Source: CAYMGQ01 sp964390055
GTDB taxonomy: Bacteria; Bacillota; Clostridia; Peptostreptococcales; Natronincolaceae
Reading direction: 5' to 3'
DNA length: 64,000 bases
NCBI GenBank assembly: GCA_964390055.1
Contig: CAYMGQ010000010.1
Coordinates: 17,732-81,731, forward strand
In this document: one piece after another, positions 17,101-27,118 of the stretch
Position numbering within the stretch: the stretch's first letter is position 1
How the letters are laid out: every line of letters starts with the position of its first letter
Notes under the pieces: generated by a model
The model's input: the letters and a program-made list of their open reading frames with translations, nothing else
What the model was told of the DNA's origin: nothing
The model's database searches: none
Translations under genes and position numbers: made by a program

Positions 17101-18144
17101 CTAACTATCCAGTTCAACCTGACTTTCACTTTTTATATCAATTTTCCAGCCGGTTAGTTTAGCTGCTAACCTTGCATTTTGTCCTTCCTTGCCTATAGCC
17201 AAAGATAGCTGATAATCGGGCACAATAACCTCAGCTGTTTTATCCTCGACATTTACCTCAGTTGAAATTACCTTTGCAGGACTTAGGGAGCTTGATATAA
17301 ACTCCTCAGGACTTTCACTAAATTTAATTATATCTATTTTTTCGCCCTTGAGTTCATCAACAATTGATTGAACCCGTGCTCCTTTAGGGCCAACACACGC
17401 CCCTACAGGATCTACATTTTCATCCCTAGAATCAACGGCAATTTTTGTCCTAGATCCGGCCTCACGGGATATCCCCATAATTTCTACTACCCCATCGTGT
17501 ATTTCTGGAACCTCCAACTCGAATAATCTTTTTATCAACCCCGGATGTGTTCTTGAGACCAATATCTGTGGTCCCTTAGGGGTATTCTTTACCTCTACTA
17601 TGTAACATTTGATCCTATCACCGTGTTTATATTCATCATTAGCCATTTGCTCCGATGGACCTAAGATTGCTTCAGTTTTTCCCAAATTAATAAATACTGC
17701 CCCTCTAGCAAATCTGGATACGGTTCCTGTGATAATATCAGATTCTCTATTTACATATTCTTCATAGACCACACCACGTTCAGCTTCCCTTATTCTCTGC
17801 ACAACAACCTGCTTTGCCGTTTGGGCTGCAATTCTCCCAAAGTTTCTTGGTGTTACTCTTTTCTCAACAATATCATCTAATTCATATTTTTTATCAATAT
17901 CCTTTGCTTCATCTATGCTTATTTCTAATAGTTCATCCTCTACATCTTCTACAACCTTTTTTTGAGAATATACATTCACAGTGCCAGTATCCCTATTTAC
18001 CTCTACTCGTACATTTTGTCTAGAACCAAAATTCCTTCTATAGCTAGAAATAAGAGCTGCCTCAATTGCTTCAATTAGAACATCCTTAGGAATGTTTTTA
18101 TCTTTTTGTATTTGTTCAAGAGCCTCTACGAACTCAACATTCAT
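17101..18144 (-). CDS. nusA: Transcription termination/antitermination factor NusA
   Basis: NusA binds RNA polymerase and nascent RNA and modulates pausing, termination and antitermination. From the ATG at 18144 (347 aa) the domains are: N-terminal polymerase-binding domain (FVEALEQIQKDKNI), S1 (ITGTVSRFARGAVFINLG, about 130-150), KH1 (with GACVGPKGARVQSIVDEL) and KH2 (LAIGKEGQNARLAAKLTGW). It lacks the C-terminal acidic repeats, as in other Firmicutes. AGGGGGT lies 11-12 nt upstream of this ATG. An upstream in-frame start would overlap rimP. Confidence 0.96.
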   Translation of the reverse strand: MNVEFVEALEQIQKDKNIPKDVLIEAIEAALISSYRRNFGSRQNVRVEVNRDTGTVNVYSQKKVVEDVEDELLEISIDEAKDIDKKYELDDIVEKRVTPRNFGRIAAQTAKQVVVQRIREAERGVVYEEYVNRESDIITGTVSRFARGAVFINLGKTEAILGPSEQMANDEYKHGDRIKCYIVEVKNTPKGPQILVSRTHPGLIKRLFELEVPEIHDGVVEIMGISREAGSRTKIAVDSRDENVDPVGACVGPKGARVQSIVDELKGEKIDIIKFSESPEEFISSSLSPAKVISTEVNVEDKTAEVIVPDYQLSLAIGKEGQNARLAAKLTGWKIDIKSESQVELDS

Positions 18145-18160
18145 TTTTCTTATATACCCC

Positions 18161-18628
18161 CTAAAATTTAATGGCGAGTCTGACAATTGCAACCTTTTTT
18201 CTTGGTAATTTTACCTTGTCGTCCCCTTCGCCTTTTAAAACAATAGTATCCTTATCAAATTCTATTAACTCTCCCTCAAAATCCTTTTGCTTATCTATGG
18301 CTTGATATAATCTGACTTCTACTAACTCCCCTATGTGCCTTTTCAAGTCTCTATCATTTTTTAGAGGCCTATCAAGACCCGGGGATGAAACTTCTAGAAA
18401 GTAATTCTCTTTAATGGGATCAATTTCATCCAATTTATCGCTTAAAATTTCACTTACTTTTTGACAGTCATCTAAAGTAATTCCACCGACCTTATCAAGA
18501 AAAACCCTTAAATACCTATGAGGGCCTTCCTTGGTGTATTCAATATCAACGAGTTCAAAATTTTCCTTTAATAAAATAGGATTTACCAGCTCCTCAACAA
18601 TTCCTCTTATTGTAGTTTTCCCCATCAT
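18161..18628 (-). CDS. rimP: Ribosome maturation factor RimP
   Basis: RimP is a two-domain factor for 30S assembly, acting near S12/S19 binding. The 155-aa length and motifs (LVDIEYTKEGPHRYLRVFLDK, LEVSSPGLDRPL) are typical. Two adjacent ATGs (18628, 18625) follow AGGAGGTCAA; the second has better spacing (7 nt against 4), so the product may be one residue shorter. It is first in the rimP-nusA-ylxR-rplGA-infB operon. The upstream 205 bp hold the polC terminator and no convincing promoter. Confidence 0.95.
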   Translation of the reverse strand: MMGKTTIRGIVEELVNPILLKENFELVDIEYTKEGPHRYLRVFLDKVGGITLDDCQKVSEILSDKLDEIDPIKENYFLEVSSPGLDRPLKNDRDLKRHIGELVEVRLYQAIDKQKDFEGELIEFDKDTIVLKGEGDDKVKLPRKKVAIVRLAIKF

Positions 18629-18739
18629 TTGACCTCCTAATCTTTATCCACTGATATTTTAATTCAATTTGTATTTTTTGTAGTAATTTCCGTTATTATT
18701 CTGTTTTTTATCTGTTTGGTTCTTTAATTAAAATATCAT

Positions 18740-18776
18740 AAATAATAGGAAAGAGTGGGGGCACTCCCACTCTTCC
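18740..18776 (-). terminator. Hairpin terminator after polC
   Basis: The minus strand carries AAGAGTGGG (18766-18774) paired with CCCACTCTT (18751-18759), a perfect 9-bp stem with a 6-nt loop that can extend by GGAA/TTCC. The downstream run (TCCTATTATTTATG) is only moderately T-rich. It lies about 60 bp after the polC stop codon and before rimP, so I read it as the end of the pyrH-polC transcript. Confidence 0.65.
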
Positions 18777-18833
18777 GAATACTTTCCTATATTGTTAATT
18801 CGAGTATAACATAAAGTATCTACATGTGCAAGG

Positions 18834-21800
18834 TTAAAAGAATGATAGTTGATTTGTAGAAGGTAGCCCCTCAATACATCCGTGTTTCAACAAAGTTTCT
18901 ATTACTGTCTTTGTTATTTTTGTTCTATTTTGCAAATCTTCGATAGACAGGAACTCTCCCTTTTTCCTCTCTCTTTCAATACTAGCTGCCGCATTTTGCC
19001 CCATACCTTGTAAAGATTTTAATGGTGGTAGCAGATTATTATTTTTTATTATAAACTTATCTGGATGAGATTTATACAAATCTACAGCTAATATGTTAAT
19101 CCCCCTAGCATACATTTCCCAAACTACCTCTAGTACGGTCAATAGATTTCTTTCTTTAGCTGTTGTGTCATTTCCCTTACCTTCTAATTCATCTATCTTT
19201 TCAATTACCTTTTCCTTACCCTTTGCAACAATATCGATATCAAAATCCTCTGCCTTCATGGTAAAATATGCAGCATAAAATGCTATTGGGTAATAGAGTT
19301 TGTAGTAGGCTATTCTAAAGGACATCATAACATAGGCTACTGCATGGGCTTTAGGAAACATATATTCGATTTTTTTACAGGAATTGATATACCAATCTGG
19401 AACATTATTGTATCTCATCAACTCTTCCTCATCCTTTTTTAAGCCCTTGCCCCTTCTGACATTTTCCATAATCTCAAAGGAGGTTTTGGAAGGTAGGCCC
19501 TTTAAAATAAGATAATTCATTATGTCATCTCTTGTGGAGATAACGTCCTTTAATTCAGCAGTATTGTCCCTTACTAGTCTCTGGGCATTATTAATCCAAA
19601 CCCCTGTTCCATGTGATAGGCCACTTATCCTTACTAATTCAGCAAATGTTTTAGGATTAGTATCAAGTAGCATTTGTCGCACAAATCGAGTTCCAAATTC
19701 AGGTATCCCCAATGTTCCAACCTTACATTTAAACTTCTTGCAATTTATTTTTAGGGCCTTCGTTGAAGTGAATATACTCATGGTTGTTTCATCATCCATG
19801 GGTATATTTGTAGCCTTAAAACCTGTTATATCCTCTAACATTTTTATAATACTAGGTACATCATGGCCTAATATATCAAGTTTTAATAATCTACCTTCTA
19901 TAGAATGATAATCAAAATGTGTGGTAATAACTCCAGAACTGCCATCATTTGCTGGATATTGTATCGGGGTAAATTCATGAATATCCCTATCTTCCGGAAC
20001 AATAATTACACCCCCAGGATGCTGTCCCGAGGTTCTTCTTACTCCAGCACATCCTAATGTTAATCTATTGATTTCGGCTGAACTACAATCTATATCCTTT
20101 GCCTCCATATACTTCTTAACAAAACCATATGCAGTCTTATCCGCTATAGTCCCAATAGTACCAGCCCGAAATACCTTTCCCTCTCCAAAGAGTTCTTCTG
20201 TATACTTATGGGCTTCGGCCTGATATTCGCTGGCAAAATTTAAATCAATATCTGGCTCTTTGTTACCTTCAAAACCAAGGAATACTTCAAAGGGTATATC
20301 ATGCCCCTCCTTAGTAAGCTGCATACCGCATTTAGGACAATTTTTATCCGGCAAATCAATGCCTGAACCATACCGACCATCTGTTATAAACTCAGAATAT
20401 TTGCAATCTCCACATATATAATGGGGTGGTAAAGGATTTACCTCTGTAATATCACTCATGGTAGCAGCGAATGAAGATCCCACAGATCCACGTGATCCAA
20501 CTAGGTATCCATCCTTCAGTGATTTATCCACAAGTTTATGGGCTATAATATACATTACTGCATAACCATTACCTACAATGGAGCTTACTTCCTTATCTAG
20601 TCTTTCCTTTACAATGGTAGGCAGGGCTTTGCCATATATTTTCTCAGCATTACTATAACATAATCTCTTAAATTCCTCTTCTGCCCCCTCTATCTGGGGT
20701 GGGAAGGTGCCATCTGGAATAGGGACAAGCCTTTGGATTCTATTATTTATAAGCTGGGTATTGTCTACCACAACTTCATGGGCCCTGTTTTCTCCTAAGT
20801 AAGCAAATTCCTGTAACATTTCCTCCGTTGTTTTCAAGTATAGGGGTGCTTGATTATCAGCATCACTATAACCCTGTCCAGCCATTAGAATCCTTCTATA
20901 ATATTCATCATGCTTGTTTAAGAAGTGAACATCTCCCGTAGCAACAACTGGTATATTTAATTTATCTCCAATTTTAACGATTTTAATATTTATATTTTTT
21001 AAGTCCTCATATCCCCTTAATAGTCCCTTATCAATCAAAAATTCATTGTTTTCTAGGGGTTGTATTTCAAGATAATCATAATATTTAGCAATGTTCTCAA
21101 TGTAATCATCAGGTAAGTTACTCAGTATGGCCTGGTATAATTCGCCTGCCTGGCAGGCTGATCCAATAAGAATACCTTCCCTGTATTTATTTAATAGGCT
21201 TCTAGGTATACGTGGATTTTTGTAAAAAAAATTAATATGTGACTGAGAGACAATATTATATAGGTTTTGCAACCCTTTTTTGTTCTTTGCCAGAAGTATA
21301 ACATGATAAGAATTAAGTTTTTTAAAATCAACCTTGCTAGTAAGTAATAAGTTAATGTCTTGTAATGTATTAATTCCTTGTTTGCTCATTAGCTCAATAA
21401 ATTTTAAAAAAATCTTTGCTGTAGCTCTGGCATCATCCATTGCCCTGTGGTGGTTTTCTAGGCTAATATTCAATTCCCTAGCAATAACGTTTAATCTATG
21501 CCTTCTTAGTTTTTTTAGTAGTATTCTTGACAATTTTAAGGTATCCACTACCCTATTTGTAATTTTATAATTAATCTTCTTGGCATTTTCCCTTAAAAAT
21601 CCAAGATCAAAATCTGCATTATGAGCAACTAGGCAGGCATTAGCAACAAACTCAAAGAATTTTGGCAATACCTCCTCAATTCTGGGAGCATTCCTTACCA
21701 TATTATTTGAAATTCCTGTTAATTCTGTTATTTTAGTGGGTATATCTATCCCGGGATTAACTAGAGTTGAAAAGCTATCAACAATTTGTTGATTTTTAAC

Positions 21801-23120
21801 CCTGACAGCTCCTATTTCTGTAATCCTATCATATAAATTTGATAGTCCCGTTGTTTCAATATCCACAACGACATATTCATCATTAAATGAATAAGTATCA
21901 TCCCCTGCTTCAACTATTTTTTCAACATCATCTACTAAATATCCCTCCAGACCATAAATTACCTTAATATCGTGTTTTTTACTTGCCAGCATGGCTTCAG
22001 GATAGGCCTGGACAACACCATGATCTGTTATAGCGATGGCTTCATGTCCCCAATCAGCTGCCTTCTCAATAAGGTCAGATGTTTTAGATACACCATCCAT
22101 TGATGACATTTGTGTATGTAAATGTAATTCTATTCTTTTTTTAGATGACAAATCCCCTTTTTCCTCTTTTGGTATATATAATATATCAGAAGCTATTATA
22201 ACACTTTCTTTTAGAAACTTATCAAATGTAACCTTACCTCTCACCCTTAACCTATCTCCTAAAGATATTTCCTGAGTGGAATTTCTTTTTCTCTGGAAAA
22301 TCTTGACTGTGGCAGAATTAGTATAATCAGTTATTTGCAATATTATTAGTTTGCTTCCATTCCTCAGTTCTCTTTTATTTAAAGAAAAAACTTCCCCTTC
22401 TATCACCATATGTTCAAATTCACTAATATTTTCATATAATGGAATGGGCTCTTCCTTTATCCTTCTTCCATACAATATGGTAGGAGTTTGATTTGCATGG
22501 TGCTTATTATTGCCCCCATCTTTACCTTGTTGGGAAAATCCTTTCATAATTTCTCTCATCAAGTGACTCTCCGCCTTTGACTTCTCTTGCTCATAGTCCT
22601 GCAAATTAAATGTATCATCGGCTTTAGCTACAAGTTTACATTTTAAATTTATATTAAAATATTGCTTGAAATATTTTGTTATCTTTTTCTCTACCTTTTT
22701 TTCCTGGACCTTTTTCATCAGAATAGGCTCATCTATCATAATGTTTAACGTGTTATTCTTATATCTCCACTCTATATTGTCCTCTATTGATGTTATAGAT
22801 GGTGCCCTGTTTCTAATAATAAATAGTATATTGTCCCAATTTAAACTAATTAAATCATTGGTATTTGTATAATCCAAATTATAGTATATGTTCATTTCAA
22901 TATCCGATATTTTTTTAAATCTCCCCTTGAAATTTTCAACAAAGTCTATTAATTCGCCTTGATTTATAATTGTCTTGGAATTTAAATCCATCACTAATTG
23001 ATTTTCATTTTTGAGCAGTCTCACCCGATCCACATAAACATTATTAAAATTAGAACTAGTTACAAGATCCAAGTTTTCTGCAAATTTAGATAAACTCAGT
23101 TTATCTGCCAAAGCTCCCAT
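18834..23120 (-). CDS. polC: DNA polymerase III PolC-type, alpha subunit
   Basis: PolC is the main replicative polymerase of low-GC Gram-positives. The 1428-aa product has an N-terminal region with an OB fold, a PHP domain (LHLHTQMSSMDG near 331, ITDHG further on) and an inserted DnaQ-type 3'-5' proofreading exonuclease (VVVDIETTGL near 413). It also has the PolC zinc-binding segment (CGDC then CPKC, near 903) and the polymerase core with PDIDLNF. It ends in QLSFF, a good beta-clamp binding motif. GGGGGAG precedes the ATG. It is last in the pyrH-polC transcript. proS, which precedes polC in B. subtilis, is absent; a glycosyltransferase gene sits there instead. Confidence 0.98.
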   Translation of the reverse strand: MGALADKLSLSKFAENLDLVTSSNFNNVYVDRVRLLKNENQLVMDLNSKTIINQGELIDFVENFKGRFKKISDIEMNIYYNLDYTNTNDLISLNWDNILFIIRNRAPSITSIEDNIEWRYKNNTLNIMIDEPILMKKVQEKKVEKKITKYFKQYFNINLKCKLVAKADDTFNLQDYEQEKSKAESHLMREIMKGFSQQGKDGGNNKHHANQTPTILYGRRIKEEPIPLYENISEFEHMVIEGEVFSLNKRELRNGSKLIILQITDYTNSATVKIFQRKRNSTQEISLGDRLRVRGKVTFDKFLKESVIIASDILYIPKEEKGDLSSKKRIELHLHTQMSSMDGVSKTSDLIEKAADWGHEAIAITDHGVVQAYPEAMLASKKHDIKVIYGLEGYLVDDVEKIVEAGDDTYSFNDEYVVVDIETTGLSNLYDRITEIGAVRVKNQQIVDSFSTLVNPGIDIPTKITELTGISNNMVRNAPRIEEVLPKFFEFVANACLVAHNADFDLGFLRENAKKINYKITNRVVDTLKLSRILLKKLRRHRLNVIARELNISLENHHRAMDDARATAKIFLKFIELMSKQGINTLQDINLLLTSKVDFKKLNSYHVILLAKNKKGLQNLYNIVSQSHINFFYKNPRIPRSLLNKYREGILIGSACQAGELYQAILSNLPDDYIENIAKYYDYLEIQPLENNEFLIDKGLLRGYEDLKNINIKIVKIGDKLNIPVVATGDVHFLNKHDEYYRRILMAGQGYSDADNQAPLYLKTTEEMLQEFAYLGENRAHEVVVDNTQLINNRIQRLVPIPDGTFPPQIEGAEEEFKRLCYSNAEKIYGKALPTIVKERLDKEVSSIVGNGYAVMYIIAHKLVDKSLKDGYLVGSRGSVGSSFAATMSDITEVNPLPPHYICGDCKYSEFITDGRYGSGIDLPDKNCPKCGMQLTKEGHDIPFEVFLGFEGNKEPDIDLNFASEYQAEAHKYTEELFGEGKVFRAGTIGTIADKTAYGFVKKYMEAKDIDCSSAEINRLTLGCAGVRRTSGQHPGGVIIVPEDRDIHEFTPIQYPANDGSSGVITTHFDYHSIEGRLLKLDILGHDVPSIIKMLEDITGFKATNIPMDDETTMSIFTSTKALKINCKKFKCKVGTLGIPEFGTRFVRQMLLDTNPKTFAELVRISGLSHGTGVWINNAQRLVRDNTAELKDVISTRDDIMNYLILKGLPSKTSFEIMENVRRGKGLKKDEEELMRYNNVPDWYINSCKKIEYMFPKAHAVAYVMMSFRIAYYKLYYPIAFYAAYFTMKAEDFDIDIVAKGKEKVIEKIDELEGKGNDTTAKERNLLTVLEVVWEMYARGINILAVDLYKSHPDKFIIKNNNLLPPLKSLQGMGQNAAASIERERKKGEFLSIEDLQNRTKITKTVIETLLKHGCIEGLPSTNQLSFF

Positions 23121-23171
23121 TTAGCTCCCCCTGTTCTAATTAAACAAAAACATATAGTGCTTTTTAAGTTT

Positions 23172-23801
23172 TTAATTTATCCAATATTTTAGTATGTCTT
23201 TATACATCATTATCCTATGTGATAATCCCTGCCGGAGACCCCATTTTTCCTCCTTCATTATATGAGTTATATTGTCTAGGTTAACTATTTCATATTTTAT
23301 CTTATTCCTTTTCATATAATCTGAAATAGCCATCTCCATATTGAAACCTTTCATATCTAATCCTTTAATATCATCCACTAAGGTCCTTCTGAATGCCCTT
23401 TGGCCTGTTAAATTAGGGGCAATTCTCTGGGCCAAATCGGTTATTAATCTCCCAGACTGAAAAACACCTATCGTCATTTCTATATCTTTACGATATAAAG
23501 GTGATAATAGATTCCTTATATGTCTTGGTGTTAGCCCAACTAAGTCAGCATCTAACAAAAGTATAAGTCTCCCCCTACAATGACCTAATCCTTCCCTTAC
23601 AGCCCCGGCCTTACCAATGTTGTTAGGAAGCCTTATTAGATTAACTCTATGGTAGTTGTCAACTATTTTTGATAAATTATCTCTTGATCCATCATCTACC
23701 ACTATAATTTCCGAAACAAACGGGGATTCTGTTAAGGGGTCTAATACCCTGGCAATTCTAGTCTCCTCATTATAAGCTGGTACAATCACAGAAACTTCCA
23801 T
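23172..23801 (-). CDS. Family 2 glycosyltransferase
   Basis: A 209-aa GT-A fold enzyme with the GT2 pattern: VSVIVPAYNEE at the N terminus, the nucleotide-binding aspartates in VVDDGSRD (D36, D37), and the metal-binding DAD in LLLDADLVG (D84, D86). It has no membrane segment, unlike many cell-wall GT2 enzymes. The ATG at 23801 has AAGGGTG 7 nt upstream; an in-frame GTG at 23822 overlaps ispG and lacks a binding site. It lies between ispG and polC, 17 bp from ispG, so it is co-transcribed with isoprenoid and replication genes. The acceptor is unknown; a polyprenyl-phosphate acceptor would suit the neighbours but is only an inference. Confidence 0.85.
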   Translation of the reverse strand: MEVSVIVPAYNEETRIARVLDPLTESPFVSEIIVVDDGSRDNLSKIVDNYHRVNLIRLPNNIGKAGAVREGLGHCRGRLILLLDADLVGLTPRHIRNLLSPLYRKDIEMTIGVFQSGRLITDLAQRIAPNLTGQRAFRRTLVDDIKGLDMKGFNMEMAISDYMKRNKIKYEIVNLDNITHIMKEEKWGLRQGLSHRIMMYKDILKYWIN

Positions 23802-23818
23802 AAAACTGCACCCTTTTA

Positions 23819-24886
23819 TCACATATTTTTAATTTCCTCCAACAGTATTTCTATAATATCAGCTTCGGCCACCCTTTTAACAATTTGCCCCTTTTTAAAG
23901 AGAAGCGCGGACCCAACTCCGCCAGCAATTCCTATATCTGCATCCTTTGCTTCCCCGGGTCCATTTACTGCACAACCCATTATTGCAACCTTTAAGGGTT
24001 TTTTAATGTTTTTTATTTCCTTTTCAATCCTGTTAGCCAAGTGCATCAGATCAATTTGACATCTACCGCAAGTCGGGCAAGAAATTAAGGTAATTTCGTC
24101 TTTTATAAGTCCAAGGGACCTAAGTATTTCTTTACCCACCCTAACCTCTTCAACAGGATCACCCGTTAAAGAAACCCTGATAGTATCACCAATACCCTCA
24201 AGTAAAAGTGCTCCAATTCCTATAGCTGATTTTATTGTTCCCCCCCAAATTGTCCCCGCTTCAGTTATTCCCAAGTGGAGGGGATAATCCACCTTATCGG
24301 CAATCTTTTTATAGGCATCTACAGTCAATTGTATATCACTAGCCTTTAATGATATAACTGTATTATAAAATTCCAACTCCTCCAATATAGCAATATGAGA
24401 TAATGCACTTTCCACCATGGCATCAGACGTAGGTCTCCCATACTTATCTAAAAGTCTTTTTTCAAGGGAACCAGCATTAACACCCACCCGTATTTTAAGA
24501 TTTTTTTCCTTAGCCATTTTTACTATTGTTTTTACCCTATTCTTATCACCTATATTACCTGGATTTAATCTAAGACCATCAACACCCCTTTTAATTGCCT
24601 CTAGAGCAAGACGGTAGTCAAAATGTATATCAGCAATAATTGGTATGGTAGTTCTTTCCTTGATAGCAGATAAAGATTTAGCTGCATTTAAATCCGGTAC
24701 AGCTAATCTTACAATGTCACAACCATTCTCTACCAAGGCATTTATTTGCTTAACAGTTGCCTCTACATCTCTTGTATCTGTAGTTGTCATGGATTGTATA
24801 GATATATCATGTGTCCCGCCTATATATATATTTCCACAAGATACTACTTTAGTATTTTTTTCATTATTAATCACCTTATTTAACAC
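23819..24886 (-). CDS. ispG: 4-Hydroxy-3-methylbut-2-en-1-yl diphosphate synthase (IspG/GcpE)
   Basis: IspG converts MEcPP to HMBPP in the MEP isoprenoid pathway with a 4Fe-4S cluster. The 355-aa product has the TIM-barrel half (SIQSMTTTDTRDVEATVKQI, IPIIADIHFDYRLAL) and the cluster cysteines in SCPTCGRC and MGCAVNGPGEA. This is the short bacterial form without the plant insert. The start is a GTG with AAAGG only 2 nt upstream; an in-frame GTG at 24874 is the alternative. It is in one transcript with dxr, two steps earlier in the order of the pathway genes here, and with uppS, which uses the product isoprenoids. Confidence 0.96.
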   Translation of the reverse strand: MLNKVINNEKNTKVVSCGNIYIGGTHDISIQSMTTTDTRDVEATVKQINALVENGCDIVRLAVPDLNAAKSLSAIKERTTIPIIADIHFDYRLALEAIKRGVDGLRLNPGNIGDKNRVKTIVKMAKEKNLKIRVGVNAGSLEKRLLDKYGRPTSDAMVESALSHIAILEELEFYNTVISLKASDIQLTVDAYKKIADKVDYPLHLGITEAGTIWGGTIKSAIGIGALLLEGIGDTIRVSLTGDPVEEVRVGKEILRSLGLIKDEITLISCPTCGRCQIDLMHLANRIEKEIKNIKKPLKVAIMGCAVNGPGEAKDADIGIAGGVGSALLFKKGQIVKRVAEADIIEILLEEIKNM

Positions 24887-24891
24887 ATCCT

Positions 24892-25887
24892 TTAAAAAAA
24901 TGCTAGAATGTCTTTATATGTTACAATAATCATCATTAACATCAGAAGTGCCAATCCAACCATGTGTATAAAGGCTTCCCTTTCTGGGTTCACTGGACTA
25001 CCTTTTATTAGCTCAAATAGTAAGAATAAGATTCTACTGCCATCTAAGGCAGGAATAGGTAGCAGATTAATAAAGCCTAAATTTACACTAATTAGGCCAG
25101 CCAATAATATAACATTATATATTCCATGGCTACTAGCCTCACCAAATAAGCTAATGATACCCACTGGCCCAACTATTTCAGCTCCATTACTTTGTTTAGT
25201 TATTAGACCCTTAAAAAAAGAAAACATTTCAACTATAATCGTTTTTATCTGCACAAATCCTCCTTGTAAAGCCATTGGGAAGGATTTATTTGTATGAGGA
25301 ATAATACCAATTACGTACCTATTATCACTTTCATTCAACCGAGGTATAACCGTCTTATCAAGGCTAGCATTATTTCTCAATAAAGTTAATTTTAATTCCT
25401 CACCCTCGGAATTATTTATAATATTAAGTAACTGATCCCAGTCTTCTATTTCAATATCATTCACTCCGATAATTTGGTCATTTTCTCTAATTCCCACAGA
25501 TTCAGCAGGAGAATTCTCTATTATTTCATCTATTGTTGTAGTAGGAATTCCCGTCAAATTATAAAAAACAATGGTAAACAAAATAAGAGCTAGGACGAAA
25601 TTCATAAAGGCTCCTGCGAAAACAACCGCAATTCTTTCTCCAACAGATTTCTTACTAAAACTCCTTTTGTCATCGGAAACTTCATCCTCCCCCTCCATTT
25701 TTACATACCCACCTAGAGGAAGTAGCCTAATTGAATAGTCTGTTTCTCCCCTTGTATATTTAAATAATCTAGGCCCCATTCCAATCGCAAACTCATGTAC
25801 CTTAATACCAACAAATTTAGCAACACTAAAATGCCCTAATTCATGAAAAAATACTATCAGACCAAATACCAAAATTGCTACTATCAT
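24892..25887 (-). CDS. rseP: Site-2 intramembrane zinc metalloprotease RseP/RasP
   Basis: RseP cleaves transmembrane substrates such as anti-sigma factors and signal-peptide remnants. The 331-aa product has HExxH in FFHELGH (H15, E16, H19) inside the first membrane segment. A single PDZ domain (about 125-185, with GIRENDQIIGVNDIEI) follows, and then the third zinc ligand motif in LLPIPALDGSRIL. There are about four membrane segments. The ATG follows GGATGGTG. The dxr-rseP order is conserved across Firmicutes. Confidence 0.95.
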   Translation of the reverse strand: MIVAILVFGLIVFFHELGHFSVAKFVGIKVHEFAIGMGPRLFKYTRGETDYSIRLLPLGGYVKMEGEDEVSDDKRSFSKKSVGERIAVVFAGAFMNFVLALILFTIVFYNLTGIPTTTIDEIIENSPAESVGIRENDQIIGVNDIEIEDWDQLLNIINNSEGEELKLTLLRNNASLDKTVIPRLNESDNRYVIGIIPHTNKSFPMALQGGFVQIKTIIVEMFSFFKGLITKQSNGAEIVGPVGIISLFGEASSHGIYNVILLAGLISVNLGFINLLPIPALDGSRILFLLFELIKGSPVNPEREAFIHMVGLALLMLMMIIVTYKDILAFF

Positions 25888-25899
25888 CCTAACACCATC

Positions 25900-27045
25900 C
25901 TAATCTAATTCATGGGTTAATTGATCCTTTACCCATTTTTCAGTCTTTATTAATTCCTCAACATTGTTATATTCAAAAGCCTCGTGTTTATACATTATTT
26001 TTTCTATATTTTTTGATATATCATAAAATTTTATTCGACCCTGTAAATAATAGCCTACCAATATTTCATTAGCAATGTTTAATACGCAGGGCATTGTACC
26101 TCCTATTTTAATAGCCTGGTATGCTAGATCTAGGCATGGAAACCTACGAATATCCGGCTTTTCGAAGGTTAAATTATTATGTTTTATAAAATCTAATTTA
26201 GTAACATTTCCCTTAATCCTATTAGGATAGGATAGACCATATTGGATAGGAAGTTTCATATCGGGTTCACCCAACTGTGCAATAATTGAATTATCCCTAA
26301 ACTCCACCATAGAATGGATAATGCTTTGTGGATGAACAACAACCTCAATATTTTCAGCTTCAATATCAAACAACCATTTTGCCTCTATAACCTCTAAGCC
26401 CTTATTCATTAAGCTAGCAGAATCAATTGAAATTTTTTGTCCCATATTCCAATTTGGATGTTTTAAAGCCTCTTTAAAACTAGCAGCCGCTATTTTATCA
26501 TAGTCCCATTTTCTAAAGGGCCCTCCTGATGCAGTCAAAATAATCTTATTTATATCTTCTTTTTTCTCCCCTTGCAGACATTGGAATATAGCAGAATGCT
26601 CACTATCTATAGGTATAATATTTACATCTCTTTCCTTGCATATCCCCATAACCAAGTCCCCACCGGCAACTAGGGTCTCTTTATTTGCCAAGGCTACATC
26701 CTTCCCGGCCTCTAAAGCAGCAACTGTCGGTAATAAACCTATGCTTCCAACTACGGAATTTAATATAAGGTCTGCATCTTTGTGGCTTGCAAGATCTAAT
26801 AAACCCTCCATGCCCATTACTATTTTTGTATTTGATACAAGCCTAGATTTTAATATCTCACCTTTTTCCTTATTAAAAACCGCAACGATTTTTGGTTGGT
26901 ATTTAATTATTTGTGATTCCAACTCATCTATACTTGTCATAGCAGCCAATCCAACTATTTCAAATCGATCCCTGTGCTCTTCAACTACCTCTAGTGCCTG
27001 CTTACCTATAGAACCCGTTGAACCCAATATACATATTTTTTTCAT
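25900..27045 (-). CDS. dxr: 1-Deoxy-D-xylulose 5-phosphate reductoisomerase
   Basis: Dxr converts DXP to MEP with NADPH, the committed step of the MEP pathway. The 381-aa protein starts with the dinucleotide-binding GSTGSIGKQALEVV. It has the metal/substrate motif IPIDSEHSAIFQC and LTASGGPFR, and the C-terminal ISIDSASLMNKGLEVIEAKWLF. All are typical. AAGGAGG lies 4 nt before the ATG. Together with ispG and uppS it forms an isoprenoid block feeding the undecaprenyl carrier lipid. Confidence 0.97.
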   Translation of the reverse strand: MKKICILGSTGSIGKQALEVVEEHRDRFEIVGLAAMTSIDELESQIIKYQPKIVAVFNKEKGEILKSRLVSNTKIVMGMEGLLDLASHKDADLILNSVVGSIGLLPTVAALEAGKDVALANKETLVAGGDLVMGICKERDVNIIPIDSEHSAIFQCLQGEKKEDINKIILTASGGPFRKWDYDKIAAASFKEALKHPNWNMGQKISIDSASLMNKGLEVIEAKWLFDIEAENIEVVVHPQSIIHSMVEFRDNSIIAQLGEPDMKLPIQYGLSYPNRIKGNVTKLDFIKHNNLTFEKPDIRRFPCLDLAYQAIKIGGTMPCVLNIANEILVGYYLQGRIKFYDISKNIEKIMYKHEAFEYNNVEELIKTEKWVKDQLTHELD

Positions 27046-27118
27046 ATTTCCTCCTTGGTCCTCCCCTTACATTTTTGCTGATGTAATAATTGTATTTTTA
27101 ATTCATAGCAATTTTTAG

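Noticed and set aside
18629..18739. Promoter for the rimP-pnp operon
   Set aside because: Several weak TTGAAT or TTACTA pairs exist, but none has both elements near consensus, so I did not annotate one.
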